This document shows, piece after piece, positions 38,366 through 50,700 of a stretch of DNA of 64,000 nt. A model generated the notes under the pieces. That model saw nothing but the letters and a program-made list of their open reading frames with translations, was not told where the DNA came from and did no database searches. The stretch is from assembly GCA_900239685.1 (NCBI GenBank), contig OENT01000204.1:1-64000 (forward strand), given 5' to 3'. Numbering within the stretch: position 1 is the stretch's first letter; each line of letters starts with the position of its first letter. Position numbers and translations under genes: made by a program. Source of the stretch: Rotaria macrura. Taxonomy: Eukaryota; Rotifera; Eurotatoria; Philodinida; Philodinidae.

Positions 38366-38825
38366 ATACCGAATCCGATCGGATTCTACGATCCGATGAA
38401 ATCTTATGGGAATCCGGGTTGTGGAAACAGTAACGGATCCGACGGAAGAAACCTATTTTCCTATTTGTGTACGAATTAGCATTTAATCGCAATAGTGGAG
38501 GCCTGTTTTATCACACGATGAAATCCAATCGGATTCCGATAGTAGGATTCGATAAAATCCAACACTAGGGATCCGAATCTCGGATCGCAACCAGGAATCC
38601 GATGAGATTTCGTCGGATAAGAGAAACTCCGATAGAAACATGATCGGATCCGACAGGCATCCGATTGGATCCATCGGTCGGAATGATCCTCCTGGGAACG
38701 AAAGGATGAGTCAGAAAAAAGGGAATCAGTTCTAGAGTTATTATTGAAACTTCTAGTGATTTTAGTGGTTCCGAAAATGACCATTGTTCCATGAAAAAGT
38801 TGTTTGAATCGGATTGAGTTTTAGA
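38366..38825. repeat. Cluster of imperfect ATCCGAT/ATCGGAT motifs
   Basis: About a dozen copies of GGATCCGAT-like and AATCGGATT-like words occur in both orientations over 460 bp (for example 38371 GAATCCGATCGGATTC, 38643 GATCGGATCCGACAGGC, 38812 GAATCGGATTGAG). The density is far above background in this AT-rich DNA and resembles the subterminal motif arrays of DNA transposons. No element ends could be defined. Confidence 0.4.
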
Positions 38826-39116
38826 TGCGACTGGCAACGGCTACTTGAAGAATTTTATTAGTAGTAGACATTTCAGACGTATCAGTTCGGAGTACAGTAA
38901 TGGAAAACTAGGATTGCAATAATTTTGTACTCGACTGAAGCGTTGTCTCAGTCCCTCGTGCTCAAACAAGTTCGGTTGTGTTTATGTTTTATTCTCAGTA
39001 TTATTTCGAACTGGAGAGAATTATTCATTCTCAATGAATAAGATGATGGTCCAATGTCAAAAAATATGTTTCCGTAAAATGTTTAGCAACGTTTGTGACG
39101 CATAACTTCTCAGCAG

Positions 39117-39373
39117 CTACCCAGGTCCATCAAAACGGACATCCGTTACGGACCGTTGAGTGGACGCAGTTATACGGACCGTAACATCATTAAAATAGGG
39201 CCGTATACGGCCGTATTTTCACAGTATACGATCCTTTATTACTGTGCCCAGAAATAGTACCGTATACGGAGCCGTATACTGTGAAAATACGGCCGTATAC
39301 GGGCCTATTTTAATGATGTTACGGTCCGTATAACTGCGTCCACTCAACGGCCCGTATCGTTCGACCTGGGTAG
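39117..39373. mobile_element. Short palindromic MITE
   Basis: A 257-bp near-perfect palindrome. The left end CTACCCAGGTC and right end GACCTGGGTAG mirror each other, and arms of about 110 bp share GGACGCAGTTATACGGACCG, TAACATCATTAAAATAGG and CCGTATACGGCCGTATTTTC. It is markedly GC-richer than its surroundings and built of CCGTATACGG-type palindromes. No coding capacity. It ends just before the first supported exon of the SGNH hydrolase gene. Confidence 0.8.
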
Positions 39374-39391
39374 TTGCATCGACCGGTACTA

Positions 39392-40591
39392 ATGTGCCAT
39401 ATATGTCATTCTACTTCAATAAACAAAGTTAGTCATTGTCATCTACATATAGTGGCGGCTTTATCACCTACGCCCATTTGGATGCGTGGATTGTGGTGCG
39501 TTGCCCAGTATTCAGAATCCTCTCAAAGCTATACACAGATCGGACAAGCATTCTTTTACAACAATGGAACCTTCACTAGCAATTTCCTTGATAATCCGAC
39601 ATTCACTCAGGTAAATACATCGAGTCACTTCCTTCCTGCCCATTAATACACTCATTGGATTTTTCAGGTCAACCATTTTCTAAGCATTGACAGTACGGAT
39701 GAGAGTGATGGAACTTATCAAATATACACTACCACGACAAAAGGTACGCGTGCAATATCAGAAGAAACTCAGAGTCATACTTTAGTATTTTAATCAGGTC
39801 CTCTTGAATATCTCAATAAACCTTCGTGCTTTTGGTATCGTCGAGTCGCCAATGGAGACATCGTCTTAGGACGCCAATCGAATGGCACCTGTACACAAAC
39901 CTACGAAGTAGATACTACATCCACTACTATTCGATACACACGCAATCCTTCGAATTGCCGCTTCATTGATGATGAAGATACAAATCTGGTTATATCGGAA
40001 ACATCATTTGAACTTAATCAGTTACTTCAATTAGATCGTAAATTACCTTTGGAGAAACGACGAGCTGTCGTTTTCTATGGCAGCTCATCGATTCGTCTGT
40101 GGTCGACATTAGCAGCGGATTTTCCTTATTATACTGTTTTGAATCGAGGTTTTGGAGGATCGGCATTAACACAGTGCTTGAAACAATGGAAAAGGATTGT
40201 TTATCCACTGGAACCCAGCGTGATTATTCTCTATGCAGGTGAAAACGATATTGCTGCTGGTAATTCACCCTCTAATATACAATCTGCTTTTCGTCGGCTC
40301 ATTCCTGACATCCGTCGTTTCTATCCAAATATACCTATCGCTTACATTTCAGTGAAGCCTAGTCCGTATAGAATCGATAAGATATCCAAGTTGAACGAAA
40401 CGAACATTCGTATTCATGACGATATCAAACTGCTCTTTCCAGATGTGACTTTCATTGATATTTGGTCACAGATGCTAACTGCCGATGGGCAACCACGACG
40501 GGAATTATTCGGGGCCGATACACTACACATGAATGCAAAAGGCTATGCTATCTGGGCAAAAGTAGTCAATGACTATTTGAGCACAGCTTGA
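39392..40591 (+). CDS. SGNH/GDSL-type hydrolase with N-terminal extension
   Basis: Exons ?-39610, 39668-39743 and 39798-40591 with GT/AG introns and agreeing phases. The catalytic domain shows all SGNH blocks: FYGSSSIRLW (nucleophile Ser codon 40085-40087; GSS instead of GDS, as in many bacterial-type members), NRGFGGS (Gly), AGENDIA (Asn, 40244) and DTLHMNAKGY (Asp 40517, His 40526). The preceding region of about 180 residues (from GLWCVAQYSES) is not recognised and may be a beta-rich domain with N-glycosylation sites (NNGT). Esterase or acyl-hydrolase activity is expected; substrate unknown. The 5' end is uncertain: the first ATG in frame, 39392, gives no signal peptide, and the adjacent MITE may separate the gene from an upstream leader exon or have removed it. 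Confidence 0.75.
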
Positions 40592-42376
40592 TCTCGTATT
40601 CTTTGGAAGGGCTCCATGTATGTCAAATGTCGAGTCCATTTGATTAATTGATACAATCTACAAAAAATAAAAAGTTGGAAATAATACCTTGTCTTAGTGA
40701 TTCATTCGTTGTTGATGCTGGTGTAATTTGGAAAATTCTTAGTTAGTTTAATCGATCGATCGATTGAGATGCTAGCAGCTCTTGTTTCAGCTAAGAATGA
40801 CTGTGAATCCAACTGACAGCGAACAGTTGCGAAGATGCCTCTATCGATTCAACTCTCCATTTGAGTTTTTGTATTGATGAGTGGAGTTATAGTGGAATAG
40901 GATAGTATGACATTCTTCATGAAGAAAACATGACTCCTGAAAGATGCGTACGAAATATGTTCGAACTGAAACACAAACCATATGTTTTTGATATTGCCAT
41001 TCAGCCAGTGCACAACTAGTTCTATCGTCAAAGTTGGTGTAAAATGCAAATGAATGACCAGAAACTTGATCAGTATTATCAAAACAATTTGAATAGTAAC
41101 GATCTATTAAGGAGCAATGAAGTACATTTCTAATGAAAGATTCTCTCCAGCAGTCTCGATCTTAGTCGTTCTTATTTTTATTATTGAACAGATAATTTAT
41201 CTCACATTGTATCAGAGAATGGGATGCGGGTATCAAAATAGAAATAAAAAAGCTTGCAGTGCTATCCCTAACGAGATTTCAATGTCAAACAGGATTCAGT
41301 CACCTTCATTTTGGATGCAGATGGTCTATATATTGATCATGATCCTTGGTAAAGTTCAAAGAGCAGCATGGTCACATGACTTTCATGGTCTATGATGTCA
41401 GAAAATTTTCTTTGACATGTCTCTCACAGTCAGTAGGTGCTGGCGAGAGATTCAATATTCTATATTAAGGACTTCAACCCTTATTACCCTCCGTGTTTCA
41501 CAAAATCGAGATATAGTATTCGCTACTACTTTCAGCAATTATCAAATTAGACAGCATCAACATATTATTTTTTTAAAGACTTAGTGTTACTCAATAGTTG
41601 ACTATTAACTTCCATAGAATTGAAACCCTACTTGAAATCTTTCCGGGTAAAAACTAAATAAGAGACGAATAACAAACCAATAAACACTGGTACGTTGATC
41701 AAGGGAAAGTCTCACTACTTTTAACAGCTTTGACTCAACTTGTAACTATTTAATTCACTAAAATTCCCGTATCAGTCGAGAATGATAATCAAGATAAAAA
41801 GACGATTAAATATCTTCGATCATGTCTCTTAAATCAAAACTCAATCAATATAGTCTTTCGACTTGCAGCATGTGCGATAAGGAATAATTGAAAATTCAAT
41901 AAAATTTTCGCTTTTGGCTTTGATCTCGTATTGAGTTTAAGTGATCAAAATAAATTTTCAGACGAAAACAATTCCAATCATCACTGGCATCATTCAAGGT
42001 AGCGAATGTTCACGAATTCATCTTGAAGAATTCAGAAAAGATAATAATCTTCCAGTTACTCGGCCGTCGCATCCGTTTTAATACCACTTGTCGTCGAGGT
42101 GAACCGATACAATCATCTCACGTTGATTGCTAAGTTAAGGAGAAAAAATCCGATTCTGAACACATACATACACCGTCAGCGACCACGGGTGTTACTTTAT
42201 CTTTACTTTATTTTATAAAGCGTGCATAAATAAAATTTTTATTTATAAAGAATATATACTATGTGATCTTTATTCAGAATAGAAAAGGAGTGTATGTAAT
42301 TATTCTATACAGTACTATAAATTGGATTTTTCACTTCAATTGACAGTCGAAAAAAAGGCTGAAAATAAAAGATATA
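40592..42376. other. Intergenic, nothing recognised
   Basis: AT-rich. One 92-codon frame at 41117-41395 has a hydrophobic segment but no other support. An AATAAAAAG signal near 40666 probably ends the SGNH hydrolase transcript. Confidence 0.4.
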
Positions 42377-42454
42377 TGCTTCAATCGGCAATCAAACCCA
42401 AGATATGATATCTAGTTAGCCGGATCAGTACCGTAACCATTGAACTGTCGAAGC
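42377..42454 (-). pseudogene. tRNA-like pseudogene
   Basis: On the minus strand a 7-bp acceptor stem can form (GCTTCGA with TTGAAGC, one G-U). A D-arm-like GTTCAATGGTTACGGTAC follows, and a T-loop-like TTTGATT sits in the right place before the 3' acceptor strand. The T-loop has T where C is invariant, the T-stem has a G-G mismatch, and the anticodon stem does not close. A decayed tRNA or the head of a SINE is the best reading. Confidence 0.35.
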
Positions 42455-44289
42455 ACGACGAACATACCAGAATATCGGATATGATATTTTATGACTTTCG
42501 ATCGTAAAATATCAAATCTGATATTCTATAAAATAATTAAATACGATCTTTACATTTATAGAATACAGATAAAGAAATTCTTTACTTTTGAAAAATATAG
42601 AAATATAAAGATAAATGTATGAAGTTTTTTATTAGCCGAGGGAAAGGAACTCGTGTCATGAAAAATGAATTTTCAAAGTAGAAGCCGTTTATAATATGCA
42701 GATGTTTGTTCTTTGAAGAGAACGATGTGAATTAATATGTAGTCTGGCAAAAAACACAGACTCGTTTCATCAATTCACTCATTTGTAATTAGGTATGCGC
42801 CAGTGCCAATTAACTGGGTACCGATTCAATTGGGTACCCGTCAGAATGGGTGACCCAGTCGGGCTGTGGGTATTTATATAACTCAACTCATTTTCACGAT
42901 TAAATAATATAATCTATTTGTATAATTTAATTACTAAATATTGATTGAGTCATAGATCAATTAAATATATACCTAATCAGACTGGCACCTAGTGAATTAG
43001 ATACTCGTGCATAACGCATGCACTCCTAGCTCTCTATACCTTAAAATTACTTACAAAGGGTACTCCTATTTATTTGATTACGAATCGAGTGATAAAGACA
43101 CCCAGTCTCCATCCCTTAACTGGCACTGGTGTATATCTATATGTAATTGGCGAAGAGTGAAAGAATCTCTTGTGTTTCAGATTCCACCGATTTTAACAGC
43201 GGTTCTTCTATCTAAGATTCAGTTTTGATGGCATTCTACACTATAAAAGTGGGATTCTATGCCACCCCAACATTCGTATGAAAGCTGCTTTATAGGAAAT
43301 ATCACATGACTCTCAAGTTAATCAGATATAAATTTCCCACTATCACAGGTTTCAGAGAACGCTGAGAGAATGTAGTGGTATGCATCTAACCCTTAGATAC
43401 CTGATTTATTGAAAAGATGAAAATGATATCGAAAGACACTATCTCATTGGGGTTTTCTTGTAGTATCCGTAAAATCAAACCACATTAAAAGTGAATTAAA
43501 TTTTCTACCAACCATTTTTCTTAATTCCGCATTAAATTTTCTAGTGTAGACAAGGCCATATTCGGGAATCTTTTTATTGAAGATGTCTGATCTTCATTAC
43601 TCTATTGGAGCTCAATTCAACGAGTGGATTAGGGGCAACGATTAATTCAAATAATTTTGATTTAAAAATAAATGTTCTTTAAAATTTTGACTACTCTACT
43701 TAATAATAAAATTTCTTTTTGAAATTCGTCAGCTAGGCTGCGGGCATCTTTTGTTATTACACTAAGTGTCATGCAGCTTGTTCGTCCTACGTGCTCAGAA
43801 AGTAAATAAGTTTATTACTTTAATTCGGCAACTTCGTCTATAAACTGCTCTACTTCTCTTTTTTGGAGATAAGTTCATATAAAACCATCTACAAAATAAC
43901 TTTCTGGTTCACTATATATAGGTAGACTATCAGCAATACATGTATACTATTCACTTACTAATGTTTTCGTCATATATAAATCTGCTACTTCAACAATTTT
44001 TATATTTTCATTGATGTTTTCTTCTCGTAGAATAAATCGATATTTGATCTGCTCTTATATCATCTATGTCATCTGTATCGAAACGTAAGGCTTGATCGCA
44101 TTCATTTCTAAAAATTCATCTATTTAATGCGTTATGGCGCGACCCACGCTTTTATACGCATTTGTTTCTTTTTTTTCTTTGAATTGAACAACTCTAACAC
44201 GTTTTTTCTCCTCCTTTTTTCTCTTCAATGCATTTAAACACCGTTACGGCGTTTAAGTAACTGCATGGGAAAGAAAAGGAACGATCTCT
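42455..44289. other. Intergenic, nothing firmly recognised
   Basis: Contains a short GC-richer patch at about 42790-42870 with repeated GGGTACC words that could be the end of a transposon, but no second end was found. No gene recognised. Confidence 0.4.
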
Positions 44290-44379
44290 TTAACCCTTTA
44301 CGGCCGGCTATTTGAAAAACGCCGTACCCCTATAGGGGAAAATGTTGCCATATGGCAACATCCGGCCGGAAAGGGTTAA
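44290..44379. mobile_element. Tiny piggyBac-like MITE
   Basis: TTAA (44290-44293) and TTAA (44376-44379) flank an 82-bp unit that starts CCCTTTACGGCCGG and ends CCGGCCGGAAAGGG. TTAA target sites with C-run/G-run inverted ends are the hallmark of piggyBac-superfamily elements. The centre holds two more perfect palindromes, CCCCTATAGGGG and TGTTGCCATATGGCAACA. No coding capacity. Confidence 0.65.
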
Positions 44380-44399
44380 GCATGTGTATAAAAAAAACA

Positions 44400-44890
44400 T
44401 ACTAATTGGGATGCTTATAAAGAAGACAACAAATGGAAAAAGAAGCTGATGATACATGAAATATATTGCATAAATAAGTGGAAGTCTTGATTGTTCATTG
44501 ATGGATATTAATGGTTCATTCATGAGAACATCTATGAAAGAGAAGAAAATATAAATCCGTCGATTACTAGCATACAAAACTGTAAATAAAAACCATGCTT
44601 CTATTGGTCTTTGTGCGAAAGAATAAAATAAATAAAGATAACGGAATGAAAACTAAGCCGATTAGTCGATTGAGCCAATCTATATAAACACGCCAGCACT
44701 AAATAAAGAAAGAGTTTGCTCTTACGTTATACTGTAAAAAGTGGCTAAGGCGTCAAATTTTCTCAAACGGTTCATGAGAAGGATCATCATAAACGATGGT
44801 CTCTTCACATATCTCTCTATTAGCGAGAATCAACATGAAAGTTTCACAGAAAGCATTCTTTGTATTAGACTGTGTTTTATACGAGTATAT
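44400..44890 (+). repeat. Duplicated TATA-bearing segment, copy B
   Basis: Diverged copy of 28010-28370 in the same orientation, including TATATAA at 44681-44687 (with CCAAT just upstream), AATAAAGAAAGA and AAAAGTGGCTAAGGCGTCAAA. The left part resembles the 3' flank of PARG, but no PARG coding sequence precedes it here; instead the piggyBac-like MITE adjoins. It lies about 680 bp before sulfotransferase copy 2. Confidence 0.6.
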
Positions 44891-45360
44891 AAACCCTTCA
44901 TAATTTCATATCCAACGATGAGCACATGATGATTCATTCGATTCAATTATTATACCCGTTCTGAAATATCTTTCATTCGTTAAAACAGCATCTGCTCTTT
45001 TTTTAATTATGCTATACGTGAACCCAATCTTCTTGTGGTAATTTTTACTCTGTCGATACTTTTGCTCTTTCACTAATTCGGATAACACCATAGTACCTGA
45101 AGATAAAAAATGGAAGATTATATGTTGACTCTGTTTAAAGTACTATCATTATCTTGTAGATTCACGTGAAACAAGAAACCTGCATTTGAATAAAAAGTAA
45201 CAGTACATCACAGTTTGTTTTCCTTATCGAACAGAAACGAATGAGAAAAGTAAAAACCAAATAGAAGGTCGATGTTAGTACTGCTTCGTCGCTTATCTTT
45301 TCTCATGGGTTTGGTGTGGTGATATTTCGTTGCTGCTAGCCAGTTCTGTATTTTCGACTG

Positions 45361-46170
45361 ATGGAGTCAACAAAAATCGTCTTTCTATGGTCACACGTAC
45401 GTTCAGTTTCGACTGCATTCGAGCGAGCTTTCTTGCAACGAGAGGACTATGTCACTTTCCATGAACCGTTTGGTGAGCCTTGCTATTTTGGTCCGGAACG
45501 TATCTACAGCTACTATGATCATGAACTAAGTGAACATGCAGAATATATCAATACAACTTACTCGCAGATGATCGATCAGATAGTGAATGCTGCATCAAGC
45601 GATGAGAAGAAGAATGTATTTGTGAAAGACATGGCCCGCCATGTTGTACGACCTGGCTATAAGTTACATAATGAAAATCTAACTGTACTTCCTATTGATT
45701 TCCTCAAGCGGTGTACACATACGTTCATCCTTCGAACTCCAAAAAAGGCTGTACCTTCTTTGTATCGTGCATATGTTAACACAAATATGAAGTTCATTCA
45801 TGATGATATAGGATACCCAGAACTACTGGCTTTATTCGAGTTTCTGACCGAGCTGACAGGCATTCAACCACCTCTCATTGAAGCAGACGATCTTCTTGCC
45901 GAACCTCAAGCCATCATTCAAGCATACTGTGAAGCAGGCATTCATGATCGATTTGAACCGAGCATGCTCGAATGGAAAGCAGGACGAGTTGAAGTGTTCG
46001 ATAAATGGGCCGGTTGGCATGACAATGCTCAGAATAGTACAGGTTTCAATCAGTTTCAGCAAACAAGGGACAGTGCGGATGATCTCTTTCTACCTGACGA
46101 TGTACAACAACTGATTGAACAAAGCATGCCCATCTACGAGAAGTTGTGTAGATATAAGATAAACATATGA
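45361..46170 (+). CDS. Sulfotransferase-like P-loop protein, copy 2
   Basis: Single exon, 269 residues, closely similar along its whole length to the product of 22631-23440. It has the same PAPS-loop pattern (FLWSHVRSVSTAFERAFLQR) and the conserved blocks VFVKDMARHVVRPGY, CTHTFILRTPKKAVPSLYRA and WAGWHDNAQNSTGFNQF. The C-terminal third is almost unchanged between copies, including at the DNA level, and the 3' flank is also shared. Differences cluster in the N-terminal half (around residues 45-75 and 95-110), which suggests either relaxed constraint there or partial gene conversion of the 3' part. Both copies look intact. Confidence 0.75.
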   Translation: MESTKIVFLWSHVRSVSTAFERAFLQREDYVTFHEPFGEPCYFGPERIYSYYDHELSEHAEYINTTYSQMIDQIVNAASSDEKKNVFVKDMARHVVRPGYKLHNENLTVLPIDFLKRCTHTFILRTPKKAVPSLYRAYVNTNMKFIHDDIGYPELLALFEFLTELTGIQPPLIEADDLLAEPQAIIQAYCEAGIHDRFEPSMLEWKAGRVEVFDKWAGWHDNAQNSTGFNQFQQTRDSADDLFLPDDVQQLIEQSMPIYEKLCRYKINI

Positions 46171-47768
46171 TATAGGATCCTTGCTATCTCCCTTTGGTAT
46201 CGAATGCGAACCTTATTTTCTTATTTTACTTATAGTTCACTTTTATAATGAGGGATAAATATAATTAAATGAAAATGAAAATGAATATTTGATAGTTTTA
46301 TACATTCTTGTTCGTCGTTATAAGATTCTTTCGAGCAAAGAAATCCTATTCCAATATTCGACATTAAAGTTACAAGGCATACGAGATGCGCATCCAAATC
46401 GTTAAAGCTGAAATACAGCGACGATGCTCATATATATCGGCTACCGTGGAGCATGACTTTTGTGTAAAATCTATCTGTTCGATAATGTGAAAAGATTTGG
46501 GGAATATGAAACTAGACGTGCTGATGAGATGATCGGCAGTAACTTTTTTCTTACAGTGTCCTCTATCATGTTGTCACTCATACTTTACTGATATATGAAC
46601 TGGTGTTCTGTGTGGAACAGAAAGAAATGAAGTAATGCATCCATCAAGATGGCATTGACACTATACTTCTTCAGGTTGATAATGTTCATCGGAAAAAGTG
46701 TACATTGAACTATTGACGACAGGTATCATCCGATTCTCTATTCCTTCTCCTTTTCTTTGCACGATGTGTTACACCAAAGAATACCTGATCATTTTTCATT
46801 TGGAAAACGTTTTTTATCATCTGATAGAATACAATCATGTTCGATTCAGTAACGATCAGAAACATTCTTTCTGGTTTTACATGCTTAAACTTCGCGATGC
46901 TCATATTAATTAGCTACACCGTTGTCAACTAAGTGTGGCTAAATGTTTTCATGAAACTATAATCTAAAAACGTGTGACAATAAATTGAATTAGATCATGG
47001 CTTGCTCTACGTCTTGCAGTTAAATCTCATCAAAATAATCTTATTCGTGCAGAAGCTCGTTTTTTTATTATGATCTTAGTTTTTATCATTGCTGTTCTCT
47101 AAGAAAGATTGTCCGATTATGAGCAAAATTTAATCAAGGAATAATATTGAACTTTCGGATTTTCCGATTGGTGCTTTTTTCTAATTATACTATTTCCACT
47201 TGAGTAACATTGTCTTTCATCGACGCACTGTATAGTGTTCATGTCAATGAAAACGTATCGAACTCAACGGCAGCTCTCATCATTCATTTTCAGTTTCGTT
47301 ATATTCTAAGAATTACGGGAGTCTTTGTCTTGTATGTGAACGCTTTTGAATACTAGAGAATAAGCGATACTTTTCTTTTACAAAGTTATGGACAGGAAAC
47401 GTTGGAAAAATATTAGAATGCTACTCTCAGATACATATCATTCTCTAGAAAAAAAGTAGATTTCTTTTTAATAGATGTCTGAAACAGGTATATCATTTCA
47501 TGAGAATGAGAACTGGTTTCATTTTTTTTGTTGTGTAATGAAGAATTATATAAATTCAGAATAGTATTGACGATGATTAGCGACCTCTATTATCCAGTAA
47601 TTTCAATTTACAATCGAACGAACATTCCACCAATATCTACAAGCGTTTACTAGCTAAACCATAATTGGAATCGGTTGATAGTGTCTATTCATTCTAATCT
47701 TTCCAGTATTTAGATCTAGTCATTAATCTCAGTTTTGAAATGTGTATTTAAATGTAAACAAGAAGAGA
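46171..47768. other. Intergenic between sulfotransferase copy 2 and ECT2
   Basis: The first about 140 bases repeat the 3' flank of sulfotransferase copy 1. The remainder is AT-rich with no supported gene and must include the ECT2 promoter. Confidence 0.45.
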
Positions 47769-50700
47769 ATGGCGACAGAAAATATTTCTCCACTATCTTC
47801 AACTATAAAAATTCATCATCGACGTAATAAATTAAAAAAAAACAGTGACATAACTTCACCAACTAATGCCAGTGATTGGAGTAACTATTTTGTCAGATTT
47901 TATATAGATTTCTCTGGAATAACATTCATCATTCTAGCAATTACATTTTGTATAATCGGCTCTGCATGTTTAAATCAACGACTTCTAGCTTCATTGGACG
48001 ATCGGTATGTATATGAATGTATAGATGATGAACGGCAAGTTCTACATACGTTAACGGAAACAAAAATTTTATTATCTCAACATCAACTACGTATTTATAT
48101 TGTTGATTCATTTGATGATGGTATATTTCAATATTTAAAAGACAATGAAGATATTTACACAATAAGTTCTGAACTTGTATTATCATGTACAGAAAAAGAA
48201 ATAGTAAACATGATTCGCCTTCTCTCCCTTGAATTGAGCAATCAAAATCTTTTCTTTAGGATATACCTGTACCAAGAAAAAATCGTCCCTTGTATTGTCA
48301 ACACTTATCTTCGGCTGTCATATGTTTCGTTGGAATTCGAAGAGATACACATGTATATTATGACAATTTTAATGTTTGCTTCTTTTCTTAAGTTGTCTTT
48401 CTTTTCATACAGACGGAATGTAGTGATTTTGTTCATTATCTTGGTGGATCTGTTCGAAAAGATTATACCGATCAAGTGACACACGTTATATCTTATGCAA
48501 ATATCGGTGAAAAATATCTTGTAAGAATCTTCTGATCGTTATTCATATTTCATAATGATGTTTCTCTCTAAATCCTTTAGACGGCATTTAATATGGAAAG
48601 AAGTGAAATTCTAACAGAAGAATGGCTTTTACGTTGTTGGCATGAACGAAATAATCGACAATTCAATCCATTTGATTCAGAACTTATTTACATGTATCGT
48701 GCTAAACCATTACACAATCTAAGTTTATTCTTTTCTGGTTTTAACAATGATCATGAATTACAACGTTTACATACTTTTACTAATGAACATGGTAATTTAT
48801 TTGTTTTATAAAATAGTAACTTTAAAAGGACCTATCTATGAACTAAATTTCCTGTGGAAAATTCATTATAAAAGTTTTGAATTGATTTCAAATGTTCTGG
48901 TTCGTTCAAGCGAAATTTTCAGAATTTGATGAGATTCTCATTTGAACATGACATGGAGACTTTCAATGTTGGATGATGCATGCACTGAATATGATTCCAT
49001 GAACTATTGAAAAATCAAAAGTTCTTTTACTCTATAGCATACATGTAAATATAGGAATAAAATTATGGTGCTTCTGTGAAGGTGAGATATTAGCTTAGCA
49101 TTTTCTTTCACAAACTCAGGTGTCAAGCTATGATCTATTTATTGAGAATCCACAAAAAAAGAACAACAGAATGAATCAGTGAGGATAATATTCTCATATA
49201 ATAATTTCTTTTCTTAGGTGGATTTATAACGGAGGACATGAATCAAGCAACACATATTGTTATTTTCGATACGAATTTATTTATATCGACTTACCCATCT
49301 TATACGCGTAAACATCGTCAATATATTGTACATGTTCAAGTATGTATTTATCAAAAAAGAAGAAATGATCTGATTTAAAATTATTTTTTAGTGGTTTTGG
49401 GAATGTTTATGTTTACTGGGTAAAGCTGATGAATCTATCTATAGCATTAATCAAGCAGCAACACTCAACTCTTCATTATTATTACTTTCGCCATCAACAC
49501 ACAGTGAAAGTCCACTGCATGATTCATCATTAAATATGAATGTTAAACGAAAGCGTCGTCGTAAATATTCCTACATTAATGAACAAATCGATCGTACACC
49601 AAATTCTAAACGTTTTAATAATAGTACTAATGAGAATGAGAATGTCTTAGATGAAAATATCATTTCAGGTAAATTTTAATGAATAAATGTGCGAATTTTC
49701 TATTTTCTTTTCGTTGTAGACAAACAACAAAATATGAAAAAAGATAACAAATATTTGATAGGCATGGAATTAAGAGAAACCGAACGAAATTATGTTACTA
49801 TGTTATCAAATATTGTTCGAGTAAGTTAAAACCATTCGATGACATATATTTTATTGACTGAAATATCCGAATGAAAAAGTTAAGAACATCTACAAATATT
49901 AGAAAATCTTAATTTTCAAATGAAGTTATTGTCGAACTATTGTAATGACTCGATGTTCTAGTACTTTCATCACTCGATCCTAAAGCATTTAATTGCTTCA
50001 TTCTTTATCTCAACAACATTCGAAAATTTGCCGATAGCCTACAGACGTCGTATTCGTCCAGAGTTTAGAGTTTGCTATTTTAGAACCTAACTTTTCAAAT
50101 AAGAAAAGACAAACAGACGGTATGAGAAAGTCAATCTAAGACATGATCAAACTTACGGATGTCTCGATATTTTGCTGATAATTTTGTCAAGTTTCTATCG
50201 TTCTAGCTGAGGTTTCTACAGAACGATTCCTCGTTCAATTCTCTACAAAGCTGTAAACAAAATTTTAACATATACAGTGTGTAAAATAATTATTCGGACA
50301 CGTTTATTTTCATTCTTTTTTTCCGCCTCCGTAAAAGCTATAACGAATCTAACAAGTGATTCTGGTAGAGAAAATTGTTTCTGACAAGAACATAAGGGAA
50401 TAAAAATTATACTCGGATTTTTAACGATGGGGTCTCCAGAAAACCAAAACCCTAAATTTTCTGAAACTGGAACGTGCAAGTATAACTTTGTTTAGATTAC
50501 ATAGAAACATAGAGCAAACAGTCCTCTACAAAACGAGACGTCTCCGAGGTCTCTGCGGCATTTTTTAGCTGAGTTAAAGCACCTTAATTTTACTCGAAAA
50601 ATGGCTTTTTTCTTACAAATGATAGAAAAACGACTATTTGGTCTTCCGTAAGATTGCTTTAACTCAGCTAAAAAATGTCGCAGAGACCTCGGAGACGTCT

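Noticed and set aside
41117..41395. 92-codon frame with one hydrophobic helix
   Set aside because: No homology, no splice context and no conserved features; random frames of this size are expected in AT-rich DNA.
42790..42870. GGGTACC-rich patch considered as one end of another hAT element
   Set aside because: No matching inverted end and no 8-bp flanking duplication were found.
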